Assembly: GCA_005879245.1 (NCBI GenBank)
Contig: VBLA01000177.1
Coordinates: 1 to 11,632 of the forward strand
DNA length: 11,632 bases
Direction of reading: 5' to 3'
DNA from: Deltaproteobacteria bacterium
Lineage (GTDB): Bacteria; Desulfobacterota; Binatia; DP-6
Under the pieces are notes generated by a model. That model did not search any database, was not told where the DNA came from, and was given only the letters and a program-made list of their open reading frames with translations. Shown here piece after piece: positions 1 to 5,767 of this stretch. The number at the start of each line of letters is the position of its first letter. Within the stretch, counting starts at the first letter, position 1. A program made the translations under genes and the position numbers.

Positions 1-66
1 GTGATTGCGGAGCCGACGCTTCTCGCTCTGCCGGTGACGCTTCAGCGCCGAGGGGTGATTCGCCAC
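1..66 (-). CDS. rpsT: Small ribosomal subunit protein bS20, N-terminal part, cut by the window edge
   Basis: bS20 binds 16S rRNA early in 30S assembly. Only 22 codons are visible, because the gene runs off the left edge. They read MANHPSALKRHRQSEKRRLR followed by N and H, the very basic start typical of bS20 (MANhpSAlKRhRQsek). The start is GTG at 66-64, chosen because a perfect AGGAGGT lies 8 bases upstream and because the family begins with MAN at this point. It lies 58 bases downstream of the mazG stop on the same strand. A possible promoter sits in that gap, so rpsT may be transcribed separately from mazG. The identification rests on recognising the N-terminus by eye and is strong despite the short length. 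Confidence 0.87.
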   Translation of the reverse strand, partial: MANHPSALKRHRQSEKRRLRNH

Positions 67-74
67 GTGCGCGG

Positions 75-81
75 ACCTCCT
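75..81 (-). promoter_or_regulatory. Shine-Dalgarno site of rpsT
   Basis: Read on the minus strand this is AGGAGGT, a perfect match to the end of 16S rRNA. It lies 8 bases before the GTG at 66-64. It decides the start of a gene that would otherwise be missed because only 66 bases of it are present. Confidence 0.8.
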
Positions 82-88
82 GGCTTGC

Positions 89-118
89 CTGCTACCATGC
101 GGCTCCGCGACGCGTCAA
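89..118 (-). promoter_or_regulatory. Possible sigma70-type promoter of rpsT
   Basis: On the minus strand, TTGACG (118-113) and TAGCAG (94-89) are separated by 18 bases. The -35 is close to consensus and the -10 is weak. Transcription would start just before the AGGAGGT, giving a short leader. The site lies in the 58-base gap after the mazG stop codon. Confidence 0.3.
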
Positions 119-124
119 ATCGCA

Positions 125-922
125 TCAATCGGCGCGACTGGCACCGGGCGTGCGCCGCAACGGCGCGAGCTCGGCTGGATCGAGCTCGGCGAGCGTCGCC
201 CCCCGCTTGCGCGCGGCGCCTTCGAGGTGCTCGACGTGAGCGACGAAGCGCTCCGTGACGGAGCGGAGGGCGATCTCTGCCGAGAGGTCGAGGTGATGGG
301 CGAGGCGCGCGATGCTGAAGAGCAGCTCTCCCAGCTCGCGCTCCGTCGATGCCCGGTCGCCGGCCGCGACCGCGGCCTCGAGCTCCGTCTGATGCTGGCG
401 CAGGTGGCCGATCACGTCGCGCCCCTCGGTGCGCTGGCCACTCGCGCGTGCCACCTTCTCGTCCACCTGCTGAGCGCGGACGAGCGCGGGCAGCGTGCGG
501 GGTACTCCGGCCAGAATTCCAACCTCACCCTTGGCCTTGCGCTCCTCGTCCTTGATACGGCCCCAGTTGTGGATGACCTCCTGCGCGTCGCGCACCTGGA
601 CGTCGGCAAAGACGTGCGGATGGCGACGGACGAGCTTGTCGGTAATGCTCCGGGAGACGTCGGCGATCGTGAAGCGTCCCGCCTCGGCGGCGAGCTGCGA
701 CTGGAACACGATCTGCAGCAGGAGATCGCCGAGCTCGTCGCACAGAGCCGACGCCTGACCGCCTTCGATCGCCTCGAGGACCTCGTAGACCTCCTCGAGG
801 AGGTAGGGGCGCAGGCTCTCCGGCGTCTGCTCTCGGTCCCAGGGACAGCCCTGCGGGCCGCGCAGGCGGGCCATGAGATCGACGAGACGGCTGAACCTCT
901 CCGCGACGCGCGGGTCCGCCAT
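125..922 (-). CDS. mazG: MazG nucleoside triphosphate pyrophosphohydrolase
   Basis: MazG hydrolyses NTPs and dNTPs to the monophosphate and pyrophosphate, as housecleaning of non-canonical nucleotides and, in E. coli, as a modulator of ppGpp. The protein has 265 residues, the usual length. The N-terminal MazG domain is well conserved: GCPWDREQT at 25-33, metal-binding EEVYE at 43-47 with ELGD at 63-66, RRHPHVFAD at 99-107, and the KxEER linker near 124-128. The second domain (about 145-255) keeps the fold pattern but not the metal site. Where EExxE is expected it has QHQTE (176-180), and ExxD is ELGE (196-199). The ATG at 922 was chosen because MADPRVAERFSRLVDLMARLR matches the family N-terminus, although the frame stays open upstream to 1390. 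No clear Shine-Dalgarno precedes it. It is divergent from the glutaredoxin and followed by rpsT. Confidence 0.9.
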   Translation of the reverse strand: MADPRVAERFSRLVDLMARLRGPQGCPWDREQTPESLRPYLLEEVYEVLEAIEGGQASALCDELGDLLLQIVFQSQLAAEAGRFTIADVSRSITDKLVRRHPHVFADVQVRDAQEVIHNWGRIKDEERKAKGEVGILAGVPRTLPALVRAQQVDEKVARASGQRTEGRDVIGHLRQHQTELEAAVAAGDRASTERELGELLFSIARLAHHLDLSAEIALRSVTERFVAHVEHLEGAARKRGATLAELDPAELAPLRRTPGASRAD

Positions 923-928
923 CGATCG

Positions 929-957
929 ACCGTATCGGCGGGTCCCCAGCCTGTCAA
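929..957 (-). promoter_or_regulatory. Possible mazG promoter, perhaps giving a leaderless transcript
   Basis: On the minus strand a perfect TTGACA (957-952) is followed after 17 bases by TACGGT (934-929), which keeps T1, A2 and T6 of the -10 consensus. The expected start of transcription falls on or next to the mazG ATG at 922, and no Shine-Dalgarno is visible between them. The hexamers are seen; promoter function is inferred. Confidence 0.35.
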
Positions 958-1003
958 CGCGCGGGTCTTGTTTGTACGACGCCGCGAGTCTAGCCTTCTC
1001 GAT

Positions 1004-1270
1004 GTGGTCCGCGTCGAGGTCTACAGCACCAAGACGTGCCCGTTCTGCGAGCGCGCCAAGCGTCTCCTCGCGGCGCGGGGCGTCCCGTATGCCGAGTTCG
1101 ACCTCAGTACCGACGACGTGCTCCGTGATGACATCATCCAGCGCACGGGTCGCCGGACGGTGCCGCAAATCTTCATCGACGGGCGCGCGATCGGTGGATT
1201 CGAGGAACTGGCGGCGCTCGATGCGAGCGGCGGGCTGGTCGAGCTGCACGAGGCAGATGACGCAGGGTAG
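1004..1270 (+). CDS. grxC: Glutaredoxin of the dithiol GrxC type
   Basis: This is a small thiol-disulfide oxidoreductase that uses glutathione or a similar thiol to reduce protein disulfides in the cytoplasm. From the GTG at 1004 the protein has 88 residues, the normal size. It has the active site TCPFC (11-15), the cis-proline TVPQIFIDG (52-60) that binds glutathione, and the GG pair at 64-65. The beta-strand VRVEVYST directly before the active site fixes the start near 1004. An in-frame TTG at 968 would add only non-homologous residues. No good Shine-Dalgarno is visible before either start. The stop is 3 bases before the GTG of the broken cytochrome gene, so the two were probably one operon. 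Confidence 0.88.
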   Translation: MVRVEVYSTKTCPFCERAKRLLAARGVPYAEFDLSTDDVLRDDIIQRTGRRTVPQIFIDGRAIGGFEELAALDASGGLVELHEADDAG

Positions 1271-1273
1271 GCG

Positions 1274-1509
1274 GTGAGAAGACCCGTTAAGCGGCTCGTG
1301 ATCGGGGCGCTTCTCCTTCCGACCGTCATCAGGGGCGCCGACACGAGCAAAGGCAAAGCGACCTACGAGCTCCGCTGCGCGCCCTGCCATGGCCCCGAGG
1401 GTCGTGGCGACGGCCCGGTGGCGAGCGGGCTCTCTCCGCCGCCGCGTCCGATCAAGAGATCGACGACGTCATCGCCCATCTCGAGTCATTCCGGCCGGCC
1501 GAGCATTGA
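1274..1509 (+). pseudogene. c-type cytochrome gene with its middle deleted and a frame change
   Basis: The GTG at 1274 opens a frame with a signal-peptide-like start (basic MRRPVKR, then hydrophobic LVIGALLLPTVI). It continues into a class I cytochrome c N-terminus: haem site CAPCH (codons 1376-1390), then GPEGRGDGPVASGLSPPPR. After about 1437 this frame reads nonsense. In another frame, codons 1447-1509 read SDQEIDDVIAHLESF plus a short tail and stop, the normal C-terminal helix of the same family. The block between, normally several tens of residues with the axial methionine, is absent. The parts lie in different frames, so no intact haem protein can be made. It would have been a periplasmic electron carrier or the cytochrome domain of an oxidase system. 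A real deletion or a dropped segment in the assembly are both possible. Confidence 0.8.
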
Positions 1510-1525
1510 CGCGCGGCTCGTCGTC

Positions 1526-2167
1526 ATGGCGAAGCATCCGGCGCCGGGCCAGGTGAAAACCCGGCTGGTGCCGGCGCTCGGTCCCGATCGGGCCTGCGCG
1601 CTCTACGCGGCGTTCGTCCAGGACCTGGCCGCGCGTCTCCAGGCGCTTCCCTACGAGGTGACCTGGGCCTACTGGCCACCGGAGTCTCCATTCCCAGCCT
1701 TGCTCCCAGGGGCCCGCTGCCGCCCCCAGCGGGGGGCTGACCTGGGCGAGCGCATGACCGGCGCGATCGCCGATGCGTTCAGCGAGGGGCCGACGCCCGT
1801 CATGGTGATCGGGGCCGACGCGCCGCATCTCCCCGCCGATTCGATCGCCGAGGCGGCGACGGTGCTCGGCGGAGAAGCGGATCTCGTGCTCGGACCGGCG
1901 GCTGACGGGGGCTACTACCTGGTCGGCCTCTGCCGCCCGCAGCCTGAGCTCTTCAGCGATATTCCCTGGAGCACCGCCGGCGTACTCGCCGCGACAGGCG
2001 AACGCGCGGCGCGTCTGGGCCTGCGGCAGCACCTTCTTGCGCCATGCTTCGATGTCGACGGGCCTGAGGACCTGGCCCTCCTCGACGCCATGCTTGCCCG
2101 CGGTGAGGTGCAGTTACCGCACACGGCGCGCCTGCTGGCCACGCCCGGCCGCGCCTTTCCTACTTGA
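1526..2167 (+). CDS. TIGR04282/DUF2064 family GT-A-fold glycosyltransferase
   Basis: This belongs to the nucleotidyl/glycosyl transferase family that databases label TIGR04282 or rSAM/selenodomain-associated transferase 1, with some members named for arsenosugar biosynthesis. The substrate here is unknown. From the ATG at 1526 it has 213 residues, with KTRL (11-14, nucleotide-binding loop), GADAPHLP (96-103), GPAADGGY (123-130), DIPWST (145-150) and DVDGPEDL (176-183). The family's first beta-strand should read roughly LVVMAK, and here LVV lies upstream of the ATG. The true start is therefore probably a little earlier, perhaps an ATT at 1505 overlapping the cytochrome stop. The frame is also open back through the cytochrome fragment. 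No radical SAM partner is in the window. Confidence 0.82.
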   Translation: MAKHPAPGQVKTRLVPALGPDRACALYAAFVQDLAARLQALPYEVTWAYWPPESPFPALLPGARCRPQRGADLGERMTGAIADAFSEGPTPVMVIGADAPHLPADSIAEAATVLGGEADLVLGPAADGGYYLVGLCRPQPELFSDIPWSTAGVLAATGERAARLGLRQHLLAPCFDVDGPEDLALLDAMLARGEVQLPHTARLLATPGRAFPT

Positions 2168-2192
2168 CAGCGTTCCCGGTCCCGGTGAGACT
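2164..2192 (+). promoter_or_regulatory. Possible promoter of the CBS-domain gene
   Basis: A perfect TTGACA (2164-2169) overlaps the stop codon of the transferase. After 17 bases comes GAGACT (2187-2192), a weak -10. The 77-base gap before the CBS gene would then hold a leader of about 45 bases. It may instead be chance, with the gene read from upstream. Confidence 0.25.
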
Positions 2193-2244
2193 GCCAGGGT
2201 CCGACTGGAGGGGCTGACTTCTCGCGGTCCGGAGGGAACCTTCC

Positions 2245-2775
2245 ATGGACGATTGGATCGAGGAGGACCTGACGCTCCAGGCGGAGGCCTCGGCGGAGAA
2301 GACGAGCCGGGTCCTGGATCAGCACGTGATCCGCGAACCGATCCGCATTCTCCAGCCGCGGACGCCTCTGTCACTGCCGCCCTCGGCCACCGTCGCGGAT
2401 GCCGTTCGAATGATGCGTGAGCATCGTGTCGGCTGCCTGCTGGTGGTGGCGAGCGACCGATTGGTCGGCATCATCACCGAACGCGACCTGCTGCTGAAGC
2501 TCGAGCAGGGTGATCTCGACCGGCCGGTGAGCCACCTGATGACGCCCGACCCCGAGGTGCTCGGGCTCGCCGACCCAATTGCCTACGCACTCAACAAGAT
2601 GAGCGTCGGGGGTTTCCGGCACATCCCCCTGGTGGACGCGACGGGACGCCCCGTCGGTATCGTGTCCGTGAAGGACATCGTCGACTACATCGTCGACTTC
2701 TTCCCGAACGATATCCTCACCGTGCCACCGGAACCCTCCCAAGGCGAACGCTGGCGCGGCCGCGACGGCGGCTAG
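2245..2775 (+). CDS. Two-CBS-domain protein
   Basis: The protein is a stand-alone Bateman module of 176 residues. Such modules bind adenosyl ligands (AMP, ATP, SAM or NAD) and signal energy state to partners. After a charged N-terminal segment (1-30), CBS1 covers about 33-93 with ADAVRMMREHRVGCLLVV and GIITERDLL. CBS2 covers about 95-158 with the linking motif HLMTPDPEV, then ALNKMSVGGFRHIPLVD and GIVSVKDIVDY. The ATG at 2245 is supported by GGAGGG at 2231-2236, 8 bases upstream. The gene converges on korB. Its last base is 2 bases from a stop codon in one of the korB-strand frames, yet the actual korB frame stays open antisense through most of this gene. The ligand and partner cannot be told from sequence. 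Confidence 0.88.
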   Translation: MDDWIEEDLTLQAEASAEKTSRVLDQHVIREPIRILQPRTPLSLPPSATVADAVRMMREHRVGCLLVVASDRLVGIITERDLLLKLEQGDLDRPVSHLMTPDPEVLGLADPIAYALNKMSVGGFRHIPLVDATGRPVGIVSVKDIVDYIVDFFPNDILTVPPEPSQGERWRGRDGG

Positions 2776-3717
2776 CCTAAGGCGACCCGAGCTCCCGCGC
2801 GCGGGGGCGGGATCGACCGCGGTGAAGACGCCGATGGGTGTCGGAAAGTGGGGCGGCCCGAGGCGCGCGATGAGATAGGCCAGGGCAGGGTTCCGCTCGT
2901 CGTGGACGAGCAGGTCGCTCTCGCTGATCCCCTCCCCGAGCGCCACCACCTCGGGCTGGAAGTTGCGGAGCCGGATGCCCTTGTCGCGGTTCTTGCCGAA
3001 GATGAGCGGCTTCCCGTGCTCGAGTACCAGCGTCGCGTCGGCCTTGGTCGTCTTCTCGGTCACGTCGGCGAACGCGCCGTCGTTGAACACGTTGCAGTTC
3101 TGGAGGATCTCGACGAACGACGTCCCTTTGTGGTGGTGGGCGCGCCGGACGATGTCCTGCAGATGCTTCGTCTCGACATCGATGCTGCGCGCGACGAAGC
3201 TCGCCTCGGCACCCAGTGCGAGAGCGATCGGATCGAAGGGATGGTCGACCGAGCCGATCGGGGTGGACTTCGTCACCTTGCCGACCTCGGAAGTGGGCGA
3301 GTACTGGCCCTTCGTCAGCCCGTAGATCTTGTTGTTGAAGAGGAGGATGTTGACGTCGAGATTGCGGCGCAGGATGTGGATCAGGTGATTGCCCCCGATG
3401 GAGAGCGCGTCGCCGTCGCCGGTGACGATCCAGACCGACAGCTCGGGGCGTGTCGCCTTGAGACCGGTGGCGATTGCGGGGGCCCGGCCGTGAATCGAGT
3501 GGAAGCCGTAGGTGTTGACGTAGTACGGGAACCGACTCGAGCAGCCGATTCCGGAGATGAAGGCGAATCGCTCTCGCGCGATGCCGAGCTCGGGCAGGAC
3601 CTTCTGGACCTGCGACAGGATGGCGTAGTCGCCGCAACCCGGACACCAGCGGACGTCCTGGTCGGAAACGAAGTCCTTCTTGCTCGGCTTCTGGTCGGAT
3701 GCGCTGGGTACACTCAT
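2371..3717 (-). CDS. korB: 2-oxoacid:ferredoxin oxidoreductase, beta subunit, with an abnormal C-terminus
   Basis: This subunit binds thiamine diphosphate and a [4Fe-4S] cluster and, with KorA, interconverts 2-oxoglutarate (or a related 2-oxoacid) and its acyl-CoA plus CO2, using ferredoxin. The motifs are WCPGCGD (24-30), GIGCSS (56-61), HGRAPAIATG (76-85), TPP/Mg2+ GDGDALSIGG (100-109) with NN at 128-129, and QNCNVFND (206-213). Cysteines 25, 28, 59 and 208 can hold the cluster. Homology ends at about residue 302 (GVFTAVD, base 2812). The usual tail beginning RPxYE is missing and the frame has no stop until 2371, running 405 bases antisense through the CBS gene. A small indel near 2810 would instead give AVDRPRARELGSP and a stop at 2777, abutting the CBS stop. 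The start ATG overlaps the korA stop (ATGA). Confidence 0.85.
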   Translation of the reverse strand: MSVPSASDQKPSKKDFVSDQDVRWCPGCGDYAILSQVQKVLPELGIARERFAFISGIGCSSRFPYYVNTYGFHSIHGRAPAIATGLKATRPELSVWIVTGDGDALSIGGNHLIHILRRNLDVNILLFNNKIYGLTKGQYSPTSEVGKVTKSTPIGSVDHPFDPIALALGAEASFVARSIDVETKHLQDIVRRAHHHKGTSFVEILQNCNVFNDGAFADVTEKTTKADATLVLEHGKPLIFGKNRDKGIRLRNFQPEVVALGEGISESDLLVHDERNPALAYLIARLGPPHFPTPIGVFTAVDPAPARGSSGRLRLAAVAAAPAFALGGFRWHGEDIVREEVDDVVDDVLHGHDTDGASRRVHQGDVPETPDAHLVECVGNWVGEPEHLGVGRHQVAHRPVEITLLELQQQVAFGDDADQSVARHHQQAADTMLTHHSNGIRDGGRGRQ

Positions 3718-5603
3718 GGATGCTCTTCAGTCACGCTCTCCTCGAGCGTCGTGCCGTCCAGGAGCCGGAGGCAGCGGCTCACGATCTCGGAGACCTTGAA
3801 GGGCCGCCCCTGGATCTTGTTGAAGCCGACTGCATCGACCAGGTACTCGGCACGGATCAGCCGGACGAGTTGGCCGAGGTTCATCTCCGGCACGAGCACC
3901 GTCCGGTAGCGGCGGAGAATCGACCCCAGATCGGGCGGGAGCGGATTCAGGTAGCGGAGGTGCGCCTGCGCCACCCGGTGGCCCGCCGCGCCGAGCTCAC
4001 GCACCGCCTGCGTGATCGCGCCGAAGGTGCTGCCCCAGCCGAGGACGAGCAGATCCCCGGTCTCGGGACCGAGCACCTGGGTGGGCGGGATCTCGCGCAC
4101 GATCCCCGCGATCTTGCGGGCGCGTACCCGAATCATCTGCTCGTGGTTCATCGGTGCATAGCTCACGTTCCCCGTGAGGTACTCCTTCTCGAGACCGCCG
4201 ATGCGGTGTTCGAGGCCAGGTGTGCCCGGGACGACCCATGGACGTGAGAGCGTCACCTGGTCGCGGAGATAGGGAAAGAAGCCGTTCGGGTCCGTTCGGA
4301 GCTGCACGGGGATATCGGGAAGGGAGGCCGGGTCCGGGATCAGCCAGGGCTCCGCGCCGTTGGCGAGGTAGCCGTCGGTGAGGAGGATGACCGGCGTCAT
4401 GTAGCGCACGGCGATGCGAACCGCTTCGAAGGCCATCGCGAAACAATCCGCCGGGGTGGCGGCGGCCAGGATCGGGACCGGTGCCTCCCCATGCCGGCCA
4501 TACATCGCCATTAGGAGGTCCGCCTGCTCGGTCTTGGTCGGCATCCCGGTCGACGGTCCCGCGCGCTGGATGTCGGTGATGATGAGTGGCAGCTCGACCG
4601 CGAGGGCAAGCCCCATCGTCTCGGCTTTCAGGTTCATCCCGGGCCCGCTCGTGGTGGTGATCGCGATGGCTCCGCCGAAGGCCGCGCCGAGGGCAGCGCC
4701 GATGCCGGCGATCTCATCCTCGGCCTGGAAGGTGTAGACGTTGAACTGCTTGAGACCCGAGAGCTCGTGCAGGATGTCGCTCGCAGGGGTGATCGGATAG
4801 CTGCCGAGGAAGATCGGGCGCCCGGCCTTTTGCGCGGCTGCCACGAAGCCCAGGGCCGTCGCGGTGTTGCCGGTGATGTTGCGATACTTCCCGGGGGCAA
4901 TCGTCGCGGGCCGGATCTCGTAGGAGACCGCGAAGAGCTCCGAGTTCTCCGCAAAGTTGTATCCGGCGCGGAGCGCGCGAATGTTCGCCTCGACGAGCTC
5001 GGGCGTCTTCTTGAACTTGTCGCTGAGCCACGATTCCGACGGCCCGATCGGTCGGTGGTAGAGCCAGGAGGTCATGCCCAGGCAGAAGAAGTTCCGGCAG
5101 CGGAAGACTGCACGCGCCGAGAGGCCGAGGTCCTTCAACGCTGCCGAGGTGAGCTTGGCCACGTCGGCCTGGAAGAGCTGATAGCGGTCGAGCGAACCGT
5201 CGCCGAGCGGGTTGCGATCGTATTCCGCCTTCTTCAGGTTCTGCTCGTTGAAGCCTTCACGATCGACGATCAGGATCCCCCCCGGTTTGAGATCGCCCAC
5301 GTTCACTTTGAGGGCGGCGGGGTTCATGGCGACGAGGACGTCCAGGTCGTCGCCAGGCGTGAACACCTCGTCCGAGGCGAAGTTCAGCTGGAAGGCGCTG
5401 ACGCCAGCCAGTGTGCCGGCTGGCGCGCGGATCTCGGCGGGGAAGTCGGGCAGGGTGGCGAGATCGTTGCCCGCCAACGCCGACTCGGTGGTGAACTGCG
5501 TGCCCGTCACCTGCATGCCGTCGCCCGAGTCGCCGGCGAACCGGATGACCACCCGGTCGCGCGGCTCGACGCGCTTGGAATTGCTCGTTGCCCCGTCAGG
5601 CAT
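3714..5603 (-). CDS. korA: 2-oxoacid:ferredoxin oxidoreductase, fused gamma-alpha subunit
   Basis: This is the partner of KorB in the CoA-dependent oxidation or reductive synthesis of a 2-oxoacid, probably 2-oxoglutarate, in the cytoplasm. The protein has 629 residues, the normal size for the fused form. The gamma domain (about 15-200) begins with VVIRFAGDSGDGMQ and FPAEIRAPAG. The alpha domain (about 235-615) has GSYPITPASD (267-276), QAEDEIAGIGAALGAAF, TTTSGPGMNLKAE (about 316-328) and DIQRAGPSTGMPTKTEQAD (344-362), which bind the oxoacid and the TPP pyrimidine. No separate delta ferredoxin subunit is present. The ATG at 5603 has GGGAAGGG about 9 bases upstream. The stop overlaps the korB start. 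A direction in the reductive or oxidative TCA cycle cannot be assigned from these genes alone. Confidence 0.92.
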   Translation of the reverse strand: MPDGATSNSKRVEPRDRVVIRFAGDSGDGMQVTGTQFTTESALAGNDLATLPDFPAEIRAPAGTLAGVSAFQLNFASDEVFTPGDDLDVLVAMNPAALKVNVGDLKPGGILIVDREGFNEQNLKKAEYDRNPLGDGSLDRYQLFQADVAKLTSAALKDLGLSARAVFRCRNFFCLGMTSWLYHRPIGPSESWLSDKFKKTPELVEANIRALRAGYNFAENSELFAVSYEIRPATIAPGKYRNITGNTATALGFVAAAQKAGRPIFLGSYPITPASDILHELSGLKQFNVYTFQAEDEIAGIGAALGAAFGGAIAITTTSGPGMNLKAETMGLALAVELPLIITDIQRAGPSTGMPTKTEQADLLMAMYGRHGEAPVPILAAATPADCFAMAFEAVRIAVRYMTPVILLTDGYLANGAEPWLIPDPASLPDIPVQLRTDPNGFFPYLRDQVTLSRPWVVPGTPGLEHRIGGLEKEYLTGNVSYAPMNHEQMIRVRARKIAGIVREIPPTQVLGPETGDLLVLGWGSTFGAITQAVRELGAAGHRVAQAHLRYLNPLPPDLGSILRRYRTVLVPEMNLGQLVRLIRAEYLVDAVGFNKIQGRPFKVSEIVSRCLRLLDGTTLEESVTEEHP

Positions 5604-5714
5604 CGTCCACGGCCCTTCCCGCTCTCGCGCGCATTCTATGAGGAGGTGCGAGGGGTTGACCTACTCGGTCGGTGCGCTCGCTGCGCTGTCGCCGCCGCCC
5701 GCGGCACGCGCTCG

Positions 5715-5743
5715 GGTATACCGCGCCCCTGGCGGCGTTGCAA
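5715..5743 (-). promoter_or_regulatory. Likely promoter of the korAB operon
   Basis: On the minus strand, TTGCAA (5743-5738) and TATACC (5720-5715) are separated by exactly 17 bases, each matching four of six consensus bases. The site lies in the 164-base gap between the TPR/cold-shock stop and korA, and predicts a leader of about 100 bases. The rest of the gap shows no gene. The leader contains CACCTCCT (minus strand), which resembles the anti-Shine-Dalgarno sequence. Confidence 0.45.
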
Positions 5744-5767
5744 TCTGATTTTGCGTCAACGGACGCG

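Noticed and set aside
968..996. Promoter for the glutaredoxin (TTGTTT, 17 bases, TAGCCT)
   Set aside because: Both hexamers are weak and the site overlaps a possible TTG start; not better than chance.
227..1003. Plus-strand frame running into the glutaredoxin, as a long N-terminal extension
   Set aside because: It is the exact antisense of mazG, which has clear family motifs; the glutaredoxin fold begins at about 1004.
1274..2167. A real cytochrome c-glycosyltransferase fusion protein
   Set aside because: The natural C-terminus of the cytochrome, with its own stop at 1507-1509, is present in another frame, so the fusion is a by-product of the deletion.
2848..3909. Long plus-strand frames opposite korB, korA and the TPR gene (also 4767-5918 and 6248-7471)
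   Set aside because: They mirror well-identified minus-strand genes and have no recognisable motifs; long antisense frames are expected at this G+C content.
5638..5748. Short plus-strand frame with ATG at 5638 or AGGAGGT plus TTG at 5656, about 30-36 residues
   Set aside because: It lies opposite the korA promoter and leader, is rich in Ala/Pro/Arg like other shadow frames, and resembles no family.
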